Assembly (NCBI GenBank): GCA_022482785.1
Contig: JAKVON010000020.1
Span: 1 to 35,484 of the forward strand
Direction of reading: 5' to 3'
DNA from: Atopobiaceae bacterium
Lineage (GTDB): Bacteria; Actinomycetota; Coriobacteriia; Coriobacteriales; Atopobiaceae
DNA length: 35,484 nt
Each line of letters starts with the position of its first letter. Positions within the stretch are counted from its first letter, which is position 1. The notes beneath the pieces were generated by a model. The model was not told the origin of the DNA, did no database searches, and saw only the letters and a list, made by a program, of their open reading frames with translations. The position numbers and the translations under genes were made by a program. Shown in pieces: positions 15,136 through 23,509 of this stretch.

Positions 15136-16365
15136 TTACACCGCTGACAGTACCCCGTCCATGATCTCCATGCCAGCCCTCTTGCTGTCCGCCAACGCGT
15201 CGGCGTAGACGTCGAGCGTCATCGAGGCATTGGCATGGCCCAAAAGGTCACTCACGGTCTTCACGTCGACGCCCGAGGCTATCGCCATCGTCGCGAACGT
15301 GTGCCTGAGGTCGTGGAACCTGGGCGGCACGCCCTGGGTGCCCACGAGCCCGAACGTGCGGGCGAACATCCACCATTGCCGCCCTAGGACGGCTGGGCTC
15401 TTCCAGGCGCCCGTCTGCGCCGACCCTATGACGTAGAGGCCCTCGTCCCAGTCGAGCTCGAGCACCTCGCGCTCCTCGTGCATGGTCCTGAGGCGTGCTC
15501 CCAGGATGTCAGCGAGCGCGTTCCCGTAGGGAATCGTCCTGGTCGAGCTCTTGCTCTTGGGCGTCCCCATCATGAAGCCGCCGCTTACCTTCTTGAGGCC
15601 ATGCGTCACCCGGATCTGTCGCGACTCCCGGTCGATGTCCTGCCACCTGAGGGCGCATATCTCGCCTTCCCTCATGCCGGTCATGAGGGCGAGCCTCACA
15701 GCCATGAAGAGCGGCCCCATGTCATCATCGGTGACGAGCCCGTTGAGCTTCCTCACCCCTGCGGCATCGAGCGAGTTGATGGGCTTGCGCGGCCTCTTGG
15801 GAGCCTGCACCAGGTCGAAGGGGTTGGAGACCACGTCCCCGGAGCGTCGTGCCACGGTGAGGACCATCTTCGCGAAGACGTGGATGTGGGAGACGGTGAG
15901 CGGGCTCAGCCTGTCATCGAAGAGGGTCTGCTCCCAGTCACGAATCTGCGCGGGCGTCACGTCGCGTACGGGCGTCGAGGCAAGCTCCGTCCCCAGGAGG
16001 TGCCGCAGGCATCCGCGATAGCCCTCCGCCGTGGTGGGCGTGATGGCCTGCCGTGCGGCCTTCTCCTTGATGACGTCCTCGGCGTAGGAGTAGAGCGTCG
16101 TGGTCGACCCGATGACCTCGCTCGCGCGCTCCTCCTCGCGCACGCGCCTGTCGCGCCATCCCTTGAGGAAGTCCTCGGCTGCACCCTTGCCGCGGGTGTC
16201 CCTTCTCGTCACCTTGCCGGTGCCGGGATCCTTGGTGTCGGGGTAGCATCGTATGCCCGTGTCGGCCGATGCCTTGTGCTGGTTGCCCTCACCGTCCTGC
16301 CAACTCAGGATGGCCCGCCAGTTCCTGCGGCCCTTCCGGACGTATCCCAGACTGTAGTTGTTCAT
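15136..16365 (-). CDS. int: Tyrosine recombinase / integrase, copy 2
   Basis: The 409-residue protein starts at the ATG at 16365 (MNNYSLGYVRKGRRNWRA). It contains R232 (MREGEICALRW), H351xxR354 (HDLRHTF), H377 and the nucleophile Y387 (LDVYADAL), so it should be active. It differs from copy 1 by only a handful of residues until DGVLSA, where it ends with V and a stop. Its upstream region carries the 18-bp repeat and runs directly into the core plus displaced tRNA 3' end at 16568-16612. It is therefore the integrase of the small element, placed next to attR. The frame is open further upstream to 16683, but that part is att and tRNA sequence. Confidence 0.94.
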   Translation of the reverse strand: MNNYSLGYVRKGRRNWRAILSWQDGEGNQHKASADTGIRCYPDTKDPGTGKVTRRDTRGKGAAEDFLKGWRDRRVREEERASEVIGSTTTLYSYAEDVIKEKAARQAITPTTAEGYRGCLRHLLGTELASTPVRDVTPAQIRDWEQTLFDDRLSPLTVSHIHVFAKMVLTVARRSGDVVSNPFDLVQAPKRPRKPINSLDAAGVRKLNGLVTDDDMGPLFMAVRLALMTGMREGEICALRWQDIDRESRQIRVTHGLKKVSGGFMMGTPKSKSSTRTIPYGNALADILGARLRTMHEEREVLELDWDEGLYVIGSAQTGAWKSPAVLGRQWWMFARTFGLVGTQGVPPRFHDLRHTFATMAIASGVDVKTVSDLLGHANASMTLDVYADALADSKRAGMEIMDGVLSAV

Positions 16366-16418
16366 CCCAAAGCACCTCACGATGGTCGCCAAAGTTCGCA
16401 GGGCGCGCGCAGGGCACC

Positions 16419-16436
16419 GCGCCCTATTTGTGCCCT
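16419..16436 (+). repeat. 18-bp direct repeat, copy 3 (possible integrase arm site)
   Basis: This is an exact third copy of GCGCCCTATTTGTGCCCT, 131 bp from the right-hand core, on the element side of attR. The same AGGGCAC...GTGCCCT pair as at copy 1 surrounds it. Confidence 0.5.
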
Positions 16437-16567
16437 GCACCCGACGATAACCTAGGTGTGCTGAGTTCTGTCCTTGTTGTCTGATGTCCAAGAAATACCA
16501 GGTAGAAGTTAGAAACTGCGGTAATGGTGTCCCCTGGTGTCCTGTGACGTTCCCCCACTTATGTCCA

Positions 16568-16612
16568 TTCCTAAACCTGGTGCCGCTGGTTCGAATCCAG
16601 CAGGGGGCACCA
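16568..16612 (+). pseudogene. Displaced 3' end of a tRNA gene, attR
   Basis: TTCCTAAACCTGGTG is followed by CCGCTGGTTCGAATCCAGC (a perfect T arm), AGGGGGC (acceptor 3' strand) and ACCA. There is no 5' half: upstream is integrase leader. This is what remains of a target tRNA after an element integrates in the anticodon region. Its acceptor strand would pair with GCCCCCT, not with the GCCCTCG of the complete tRNA at 11377, so the matching 5' half is not visible in this window. Confidence 0.75.
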
Positions 16613-16621
16613 AAGAATACC

Positions 16622-16662
16622 GCAGGCCAGACGGCAAATTGTCGTCTGGCCTGCTTGCTTTT
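16622..16662 (+). terminator. Intrinsic terminator of the original tRNA gene
   Basis: A perfect 12-bp stem (GCAGGCCAGACG / CGTCTGGCCTGC) with a 9-nt loop is followed by TTGCTTTT. It lies 10 bp after the displaced tRNA 3' end and marks the return to host chromosome. Confidence 0.85.
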
Positions 16663-16748
16663 CCGGCTGGCGGCCGCCGGCATCCTCCTGGCATCCTCCT
16701 GCGCGGAGGGACTGGGACTGGCCGGACGCGCCTGCCGCCCTGCGACCC

Positions 16749-16782
16749 AAAAAAGCCGGCCCGGGACGAATCCCGAGCCGGC
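16749..16782 (-). terminator. Terminator of the kinase / cell-wall operon
   Basis: On the minus strand, GCCGGCTCGGG and CCCGGGCCGGC form a strong stem around ATTCGT, followed by TTTTTT. It lies 38 bp after the pknB-like stop codon. Confidence 0.85.
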
Positions 16783-16819
16783 CGAACGCCTCGGCTCCCA
16801 GCGCGTCGCGAGGCGGGCG

Positions 16820-18772
16820 CTAGTCAGTCGCGGGCGAGGTGGCCGCCGTGGTGGCGGATGACGAGGACGACCCGGTGGAGACGAAGATCGTCACGGTCTT
16901 GCCCTTCGTGGCCGACGACCCGGCCTCGGGGGAGGTGTAGATGACCTGCCCGCTCGCCACGGTCGAGCTGGAGACGTCCTGCTCGCTCACGTCGAACCCG
17001 GCATTCTGCAGGGTGCTCTTGGCCTTCGAGGCGCTCATGCCGGAGACGTCGGGAACGGAGACGGACGACGAGCCGCTCGAGAGCTGGAAGGTGACCGTGT
17101 CGCCGGGCTTGGCGGTGCTCCCGGCGCTGGGGCTCTGGGCGGCCACGTAGCCCTTGTCCACGGAGTTCGAGCTCACCGAGCTGCCCTGGTTGGCCTTGAG
17201 GCCCACGGCCTCGAGCGCCTTGGTGGCCTCGGAGGCGCTCTTTCCGCTCAGGTCGGGGACCTGGACGCTGTCGGTGCCCTTGGAGAGCTGGTAGGTGATG
17301 GTGTCGCCGGCCTTGGCGGTGCTCCCGGCGGCCGGGTTCTGGGCGGCGACGCGGCCGCTCTCAACGGTGTCGGAGTTCACCGAGTCGCCGGCCTTGCCCT
17401 TGAGCCCGACCTTCGTGAGGGCGGCGTCGGCCTCGCTCGGGCTCATGCCCGAGAGGTCCGGCACCGTCACGCTGGCAGCCGGCTCCTTGCCCTTCGAGAC
17501 CACGATGTTGACCTTCGAGCCCCTCGTGGCGGTCTTGCCGGCGTTGGGGTCCTGGTCGATGACCTTGCCGGAATCGACCGTGTCCGAGTATTGCTCCTTC
17601 ACGGTGCCCACCTCGAAGCCGCTGCTCGTTATCTTGGACTCGGCGGCGTCCTGGGTCATGTTGGAGAGGTTGGGGACCTCGATGCCCGCGCTCTGCGCCT
17701 GGGTGTAGGCCCAGACCCCCGCCGCCAGGGCGAGGATGGCGACGATGGCGACGATGATGCCGACCGCCTTCTTCCTCCGCCCCTTCTTGGCCTCCTGCTC
17801 GGCCTTCTCCGCGGTCGCCGTCTGGGTGTTCAGGCGCGAGCCCGAGGGGGGCAGGGGAGAGGCGACGCGCGGCATCGACGAGGTGGCTGACGCGCGGTCG
17901 AGGGGCGTCGTCGCGGCGGCCCCCACCACGGAGGTGGCGTCGTTGACGGCGGCCATGCGCCCTGCCAGGTAGTCGTTGAGCGTGCGCTTGAGGTCGTCGG
18001 CCGTCTGGAAGCGGGCGGCCGGGTCCTTCTGCATGCACTTGAGGATGATGCGCTCGAGCTCCGCGTCGACGCGGGGGTTGACCTGGCTGGGTGGCACGGG
18101 CTGCTCGTTGACCTGCTTGAGCGCGACGGAGATGGCGTCGTCGCCCTCGAAGGGGACGCGCCCGGTGGCCGCCTCGTACATGACGATGCCGAGGGAGTAG
18201 AGGTCCGAGGTGGGTCCGAGCTCCTTGCCCTGGGTCTGCTCGGGCGAGACGTAGTGGGCGGTGCCGAGCACTGAGTTGTCTGCCGTCAGGTGGCTGTTCT
18301 TGGCGCGGGCGATGCCGAAGTCCATCACCTTGATGTTGCCGTCGGGCTGGACCATGATGTTCTGCGGCTTGATGTCGCGGTGGATGATGTCATGGCGGTG
18401 GGCGACGGCGAGCGCGGAGGCGATCTGCGAGCCGATCTGGGCGACCTTCTTGCAGTCGAGGGCCCCGTGGCGGCGGATGCCGGTCTTGAGGTCGGTGCCG
18501 CGCAGGTACTCCATGATGATGTAGTACGTGTCGCCGTCCTTGCCCCAGTCGTAGACCGAGACGATGTAGGGGCTCTGCAGCGCGGCGGCCGCCTGCGCCT
18601 CCTGCTTGAACCGCGCCGCGAAGGACGGGTCGGCGGCGTACTGCGGCAACATGGTCTTGATGGCGACGGCGCGGCCGAGGACGTTGTCGAGGCCGCGGTA
18701 CACGATGGCCATGCCGCCCGTGCCTATCTTGTCCTGGACCGTGTAGCGTCCGCCGAGTACTCTACCTGCCAT
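16820..18772 (-). CDS. pknB: PknB-type Ser/Thr kinase with four PASTA domains
   Basis: This is a 650-residue membrane kinase. The cytoplasmic kinase domain covers about residues 8-270: Gly loop GTGGMA 17-22, Lys39 in VAIK, catalytic HRDIKPQN 131-138 and DFG 151-153. A flexible linker, a basic stretch (KKGRRKK) and one transmembrane helix at about 336-356 follow. Four PASTA repeats fill the outside part from about 365 to 640, each opening with a VP(D/N)LS-like motif, and a Ser/Thr-rich tail ends the protein. PASTA domains sense lipid II or muropeptides, and the kinase adjusts wall synthesis and division. It is the last gene of the operon, 75 bp after the SEDS-PBP gene, and it precedes a strong terminator. 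Confidence 0.95.
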   Translation of the reverse strand: MAGRVLGGRYTVQDKIGTGGMAIVYRGLDNVLGRAVAIKTMLPQYAADPSFAARFKQEAQAAAALQSPYIVSVYDWGKDGDTYYIIMEYLRGTDLKTGIRRHGALDCKKVAQIGSQIASALAVAHRHDIIHRDIKPQNIMVQPDGNIKVMDFGIARAKNSHLTADNSVLGTAHYVSPEQTQGKELGPTSDLYSLGIVMYEAATGRVPFEGDDAISVALKQVNEQPVPPSQVNPRVDAELERIILKCMQKDPAARFQTADDLKRTLNDYLAGRMAAVNDATSVVGAAATTPLDRASATSSMPRVASPLPPSGSRLNTQTATAEKAEQEAKKGRRKKAVGIIVAIVAILALAAGVWAYTQAQSAGIEVPNLSNMTQDAAESKITSSGFEVGTVKEQYSDTVDSGKVIDQDPNAGKTATRGSKVNIVVSKGKEPAASVTVPDLSGMSPSEADAALTKVGLKGKAGDSVNSDTVESGRVAAQNPAAGSTAKAGDTITYQLSKGTDSVQVPDLSGKSASEATKALEAVGLKANQGSSVSSNSVDKGYVAAQSPSAGSTAKPGDTVTFQLSSGSSSVSVPDVSGMSASKAKSTLQNAGFDVSEQDVSSSTVASGQVIYTSPEAGSSATKGKTVTIFVSTGSSSSSATTAATSPATD

Positions 18773-18847
18773 TGTGCTCTCCCATCCTGCGTTTACCGTG
18801 CGATTCTGGCGTCGGGCGGATGCCGCCCCGCGATCTTCGTAGACGTC

Positions 18848-21775
18848 TCATGATACCGACCCGCTTGCCTGGGCGGCGAGCGACTCCGAGATGACGTCGC
18901 CGGCGATGCTCGCGGCGAGCCCCTCGATGTCCTCCCCGTTGCCCTCGACGCAGATCGATATCGCGAGGGTGGGGGAGTCGGCCGGGGCGAACCCGATGAA
19001 CAGCGAGTTCACGACCGTCGAGCTGGCCTGCGCCGTGCCGGTCTTGCCTGCGACCTTGACCCCCGAGACCTGGGCGCCCGTGCCCGTGCCGCTCCTGACG
19101 ACGCCGATCATCGCGTCCTTGAGGTTGGAGGCGGTGGAGGCGGAGACGGCCTGCCCGAGGGCCTTGCTGCGGGTGGTCGATATGGTCGTGCCCTCCGGGG
19201 AGAGGACGTGGTCGACGACATAGGGGTTCATGGCGACGCCCTTGTTGGCGATCGCGGCGGCGATGACGGCGTTCTGCATCACCGTCGTCTGCGGGCCCGC
19301 CGGGCTGGCGTGCTCGCCCACGGGCTGGCCGCAGCCCGCCCAGGCGGTCTCCCAGGTGGTCATCTCGGAGGGCGTGGGCATGAGCGAGGTGACGGTCGAG
19401 AAGTCCTGGCCGAGCGACCTGCCGTAGCCGAACGCCTTGGCATAGCTCACGAGGCGGTCGGCGCCCACCTTGACGGCGAGCTGGCCGTAGGCCGTGTTGG
19501 CGGAGTAGGCGAGCGCGTCGCTCAGGGAGATGTCACCGAAGGCCTCGTCGTGGTCGTTCGTGACCGCGGCGTTGCCTATGTCCATCGAGGCCGGTGCGGA
19601 GACGGTCGTGTCGAGCGTGGCGGTGCCCGAATCGAGGGCGCTCGCGAGCGTGACCACCTTGAAGGTCGAGCCCGGGGCATACAGCGACTGGGTCGAGCGG
19701 TCGACCAGGGCGCCTCCGGAGGAGTTGCTCTGGATGATGTCGGCGATGTCCGCGTAGGCGAACGTGGGCGAGGAGGCCTTTGCCAGGACGGCGCCGGTCG
19801 AGGGGTCGAGCACCACGATCGAGCCGACCCTCCCCTCGAGGGCCTCCTCGCAGACGAGCTGGATCTGCGAGTTGACCGTGAGCACGACCGAGTCGCCCGG
19901 CTGGTCTATGCCGGCAAGCGAGTAGAGCGCGCTCGTCCAGTTCGAGTAGTCCGCGTGGCCCGTGAGCGTGTCGTTCATCGAGGCCTCGATGCCCGTCGCC
20001 CCGTACTGGGTGGAGAGGTAGCCCACCGTGTGGGCGGCGAGCGTGTCCTCGGGGTAGGTGCGGACGTAGGTGCCGTCGGACTGCTTGACGCTCTCCGCGA
20101 GCGTCTGGCCGTCCGAGGTGAGGATGGCGCCGCGCTGGACGTACGCGCTGCGGGCGATGGTGTGGTTGTTGTTGGGCATCTGCTGGTAGTCGGCCGCCTT
20201 CACGACCTGGACGTAGGTGAGGTTGGCGATCAGCAGCGCGAACAGCAGCGCGAAGAAGGTCACGAGGGAGGTCAGGCGGTTGCCGAGGGCGACGCGGCCC
20301 AGGACGCCGGACTCGGGGGTCTTGAGACCCAGGCGTCCCCTCACGTGGGCACCCTGGGCTACCGCGGCGGCGACGCCCGTGGCCTGGGCGCCCGGTGCCA
20401 TGACGTCGCCCGTGCCCGAGATGGCCACCGAGGCGCCGGTGCCTCCCACGGAGCCGGTCACGCCCTGCGGGGTGATCGCCGGCGCGCCGATGCCCGAGCC
20501 CGTGAGCTGCGACTCGCGTCCCGTCCCCTCGTCTCCCGCCCTGAGGAGCAGGCCGACGACCACGAAGCTCGCGAGCAGCGACGAGCCGCCCTGGCTCATG
20601 AACGGGAGCGTGACGCCGGTGAGCGGCAGCAGCCTCGTGACGCCGCCGACGATGAGGAACGCCTGGAAGGAGAGGGAGGCCGTGAGGCCGACCGCCGTGA
20701 AGGCCATCATGTCGGACTTCGCGCGCGCCGCCGTCGCGAGCCCGCGAACGGCGAGGAGCATGAACAGCAGCAGCACCGCGCTGCCGCCGAGGAGCCCCAT
20801 CTCCTCGCCGATGGCCGAGAAGATGAAGTCGGACTCGACGACGGGGATGAGGGTGGGCATGCCCTTTCCGATGCCCGAGCCGACCAGTCCGCCGTCTGCC
20901 AGCGAGAAGAGCGACTGCACGATCTGCATGCCCTTGCCGGAGGGGTCCGAGAAGGGGTTGAGCCAGATGTCGAAGCGCGTCCTGACGTGGCCGAACGCGC
21001 GATAGCAGAACGCCCCGCCGACGGCGAGGAGGACGACGCTCACGATGACGTAGGAGACCCGTCCCGTCGCGGCGTAGAGCATCGCGACGAAGATCGTGAA
21101 GAAGAGCAGCGCTGAGCCGAGGTCGCGCTCGAAGATGACGAGCAGAAGCGAGATGCCCCACATCACGAACATGGGGGCGAGCATGCGCGGCCGCGGCAGC
21201 TTGAAGGGTCCCACCTGGACGTTCGAGACGGAGAGGAGCTCGCGGTTCTCGGCGAGGTAGCTCGCGACGAACAGCACGATCGCCACCTTGGCGAGCTCGC
21301 CGGGCTGGAAGGAGAAGCCCCCGAAGGTCAGCCAGAGCTTCGAGCCGCTGATCTCGGTGCCGACGAGGGCCGGCAGGAGCAGCAGGATGATGCCGGCCGT
21401 GCCGATGGAGTACTTGAAGCGCGCGAGCCCGTCGAGGCTCCTCACGAAGAAGAGGGTGGCGACCATCGCCCCGATCGAGACGAAGAGCCAGATCACCTGC
21501 GAGATCGCGAGGCTCGGAGCGAGCCTCGTCACGAAGGTGATGCCGATGCCCGAGAGCACGAAGACGATGGGCAGGATCGCCGGGTCGGCGCCGGGGGCGA
21601 GTCTCCTGATGGCGACGTGGGCGAAGGTGAAGGCCGCGAACAGGCCGATGGGCACGGCGAGCGTCGTGAGCGACAGGGCGGTCCCGGTGTTCACGATGTA
21701 CATCGAGTAGATGAGCAGCACCGGGAAGGCCCCGGCGGCGAGGAGCATCAGCTCGGTCGTCCTGCGGTTCCCCAT
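18848..21775 (-). CDS. FtsW/RodA (SEDS) glycosyltransferase fused to a class B penicillin-binding protein
   Basis: One uninterrupted 975-residue protein joins two wall enzymes. Residues about 10-412 form a polytopic SEDS domain that polymerises lipid II. Family blocks include [10 protein letters not shown] (155-163), FERDLGSAL and [12 protein letters not shown] (D316 at the usual invariant Asp), and [10 protein letters not shown] Gly/Ala-rich linker (about 415-490) leads to another transmembrane helix (about 502-523). A PBP2/PBPA transpeptidase domain follows, with SxxK as STFK 703-706, SxN as SAN 758-760, and KTG 911-913. In most bacteria these are two neighbouring genes (rodA-pbpA in the actinobacterial operon). 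Here a single chain should fix them one to one. The ATG lies 1 bp after the phosphatase stop codon. Confidence 0.93.
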   Translation of the reverse strand: MGNRRTTELMLLAAGAFPVLLIYSMYIVNTGTALSLTTLAVPIGLFAAFTFAHVAIRRLAPGADPAILPIVFVLSGIGITFVTRLAPSLAISQVIWLFVSIGAMVATLFFVRSLDGLARFKYSIGTAGIILLLLPALVGTEISGSKLWLTFGGFSFQPGELAKVAIVLFVASYLAENRELLSVSNVQVGPFKLPRPRMLAPMFVMWGISLLLVIFERDLGSALLFFTIFVAMLYAATGRVSYVIVSVVLLAVGGAFCYRAFGHVRTRFDIWLNPFSDPSGKGMQIVQSLFSLADGGLVGSGIGKGMPTLIPVVESDFIFSAIGEEMGLLGGSAVLLLFMLLAVRGLATAARAKSDMMAFTAVGLTASLSFQAFLIVGGVTRLLPLTGVTLPFMSQGGSSLLASFVVVGLLLRAGDEGTGRESQLTGSGIGAPAITPQGVTGSVGGTGASVAISGTGDVMAPGAQATGVAAAVAQGAHVRGRLGLKTPESGVLGRVALGNRLTSLVTFFALLFALLIANLTYVQVVKAADYQQMPNNNHTIARSAYVQRGAILTSDGQTLAESVKQSDGTYVRTYPEDTLAAHTVGYLSTQYGATGIEASMNDTLTGHADYSNWTSALYSLAGIDQPGDSVVLTVNSQIQLVCEEALEGRVGSIVVLDPSTGAVLAKASSPTFAYADIADIIQSNSSGGALVDRSTQSLYAPGSTFKVVTLASALDSGTATLDTTVSAPASMDIGNAAVTNDHDEAFGDISLSDALAYSANTAYGQLAVKVGADRLVSYAKAFGYGRSLGQDFSTVTSLMPTPSEMTTWETAWAGCGQPVGEHASPAGPQTTVMQNAVIAAAIANKGVAMNPYVVDHVLSPEGTTISTTRSKALGQAVSASTASNLKDAMIGVVRSGTGTGAQVSGVKVAGKTGTAQASSTVVNSLFIGFAPADSPTLAISICVEGNGEDIEGLAASIAGDVISESLAAQASGSVS

Positions 21776-21776
21776 G

Positions 21777-23096
21777 TCACTCGCCGCCCTGGGCCGTCGC
21801 GGCGGACTGGGCCTGCGCCGCAGACTCCGCGGCCGTCGCCGCGCCGGCGGTGCTCGCGTTCTCGGCGGCCTTGGTCTTGTCGGAGAGGATCTGGTCGCGA
21901 TACGACTCGACCGTCTCGCGCGCCTCCTCCTCGCTCGACTCGGCTATGCCCTCGACGAGGCGCTTCTGGGTGGACACGGGGAGGTCGGACACCTCGACCG
22001 AGGTGGTCGAGGAGAGGTGCGACAGGGGCATCCCGAGGAAGGAGCCGGGAGACCCCTGGTAGATTCCCACGGTGCCGTCGTTGTCGGCCACATACCACGA
22101 CTGCGACACGACGATGCCGAACGTGACGAGGCAGGCGGCGACGATGGCGAGGAGGATGAGGCCCCAGCGCCTGAGCGCCCGCATGCGCTCGGCACGATGG
22201 ATGGCCTCGGTGCCGTCGTCGAGGACGTCGACGGTCACCACGGTGATGTTGTCGTGGCCCCCCTCGGCGAGGGCGGCCCCCACGAGCTTGTCGGTGCATT
22301 CCTCGGCCGTCGGCGTCGAGCTGGCGATGTCCTCGATGACGGCGTCGCCCACCATGCTCGACAGGCCGTCGGAGCACAGGATGATGCGGTCGTGCGTCGC
22401 GACGTCGATGGTGAAGTGGTCCGCGTACATCTCGGGGTCGTTGCCGAGCGCGCGGGTGATGACCGAGCGCGACGGGTGGACGCGCGCCTCGTCGGCCGTG
22501 ATCTCGCCGGCGTCGACGAGCTCCTCGACGAAGGAGTGGTCGTGCGTGACGCGCACGAGCATCCCGGCCGAGAGCAGGTAGATGCGCGAGTCGCCGACAT
22601 GGGCGATGATCAGCTTGTCGCCCTCGATGAGGGCGGCCGTCGCCGTGCAGCCCATCCCCTCCTTGCCGATGCCCTGCTCGGCCCCCGCCATGACGGCAGC
22701 GTTCGCGGCCTCCACGGCCACGCCGAGGTCGGTGTCGGTTGCGTGGGCGGGCGTCCTCTCGGAGATGGTCCTCACCGCGATCGACGAGGCCACCTCGCCG
22801 GCGGCATGGCCGCCCATCCCGTCGCAGACGGCGAAGAGCGGGACGCGCACGAGGAAGGAGTCCTCGTTGTGCCCGCGGACGAGCCCGACGTCCGAGCGTG
22901 CCGACCACGAGAGGCGGGTGTTCTGCCCCGTGTCGGCGTCCGCGTCGACACGTGCGGTCACGTCGACGACGGCGGGCGCGGCGTTCAGCTGCCCGATCGA
23001 CACGGGGGCCGTGTCGTCGGGCGAGACGGAGATCGCCGGCATCGGGCCGGTGGTCTCGAGATGCTCGTCCTCTGCGGTCGCAACGGTGTCCGTCAT
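21777..23096 (-). CDS. pstP: PP2C-type Ser/Thr phosphatase (PstP/Stp)
   Basis: This 439-residue protein contains the PP2C metal-binding motifs: HNEDS (76-80), [11 protein letters not shown] (91-101), HVGDSRIY (166-173), LCSDGL (240-245) and GGHDNI (279-284). A poorly conserved N-terminal extension of about 60 residues precedes the domain. A transmembrane helix lies at about 311-331, followed by an outside region and an Ala/Gln-rich tail. It reverses the phosphorylation made by the two kinases encoded in the same operon. It overlaps fhaB by 4 bp and the SEDS-PBP gene starts 1 bp after its stop, so translation is coupled on both sides. Confidence 0.94.
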   Translation of the reverse strand: MTDTVATAEDEHLETTGPMPAISVSPDDTAPVSIGQLNAAPAVVDVTARVDADADTGQNTRLSWSARSDVGLVRGHNEDSFLVRVPLFAVCDGMGGHAAGEVASSIAVRTISERTPAHATDTDLGVAVEAANAAVMAGAEQGIGKEGMGCTATAALIEGDKLIIAHVGDSRIYLLSAGMLVRVTHDHSFVEELVDAGEITADEARVHPSRSVITRALGNDPEMYADHFTIDVATHDRIILCSDGLSSMVGDAVIEDIASSTPTAEECTDKLVGAALAEGGHDNITVVTVDVLDDGTEAIHRAERMRALRRWGLILLAIVAACLVTFGIVVSQSWYVADNDGTVGIYQGSPGSFLGMPLSHLSSTTSVEVSDLPVSTQKRLVEGIAESSEEEARETVESYRDQILSDKTKAAENASTAGAATAAESAAQAQSAATAQGGE

Positions 23097-23506
23097 CGGC
23101 GGCTCACCCGCATGACGGCATCCCCCACCTGCACCTCGTCGCCGTCACGCAGCGTGACGGGCTGGACGATGGGACGGCCGTTCACGAGGGTCCCATTGGT
23201 GGAGTGGAGGTCCTCGAGCACGAGGGCGGGGCCCTGGAGCGAGAACCGCGCGTGCGTCGCGGACACGAACGGCTCGTTGATGACGATGTCAGACGAGGGC
23301 GAGCGGCCCACGACCACCGGGCCGAGCATGTCGACGTGGAGGCCGCGAAGGATCTTGGGACCCTTCTCGACGTCGACGCCCCAGATGGCGGAGTCCCGGC
23401 GCTGGCCCTTCACGAGGCCGATCCCCGTCCGCATGACAGCGAACAGGAAGATGTAGAGGAGAAGCACCAGGAGGATGCGTCCGCCAAAGAGGATGAGGTC
23501 GATCAT
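23093..23506 (-). CDS. fhaB: FhaB-like membrane-anchored FHA protein
   Basis: This 137-residue protein has an N-terminal transmembrane helix (about 4-25, LILFGGRILLVLLLYIFLF), a short linker and one FHA domain over about 62-135. The phosphothreonine-binding residues are visible in VVVGRSPSSDI (Gly-Arg-Ser) and in ATHARF and HSTNGTLVNG. FHA domains read phosphorylated kinase targets. In actinobacteria FhaB/FipA links PknA/PknB signalling to septal wall synthesis. It lies 3 bp after fhaA and its stop overlaps the phosphatase start. Confidence 0.92.
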   Translation of the reverse strand: MIDLILFGGRILLVLLLYIFLFAVMRTGIGLVKGQRRDSAIWGVDVEKGPKILRGLHVDMLGPVVVGRSPSSDIVINEPFVSATHARFSLQGPALVLEDLHSTNGTLVNGRPIVQPVTLRDGDEVQVGDAVMRVSRR

Positions 23507-23509
23507 GCG

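Larger units (their letters stand above)
11408..16582. mobile_element. Compact integrative element between two tRNA-Arg cores
   Basis: A segment of about 5.2 kb is bounded by direct copies of TTCCTAAACCTGGTG at 11408-11422 (inside tRNA-Arg) and 16568-16582 (followed by a displaced tRNA 3' end). Inside are an excisionase-like HTH gene, a replication-like gene, an Abi gene, two small unknown genes and the integrase at the right end next to attR. No structural phage genes or conjugation genes are present. The set-up (integrase, excisionase, replication gene, one defence gene, tRNA site) resembles phage-satellite-like or other small integrative elements. The exact left boundary is an inference from the core repeat. 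Confidence 0.6.

Noticed and set aside
19208..21115. Long plus-strand open frame (635 codons) opposite the SEDS-PBP gene, and similar long ones at 21711-23456, 22739-25786 and 24889-26577
   Set aside because: They are Arg/Gly/Asp-rich low-complexity translations antisense to genes with full sets of family motifs; high GC makes such shadows common.
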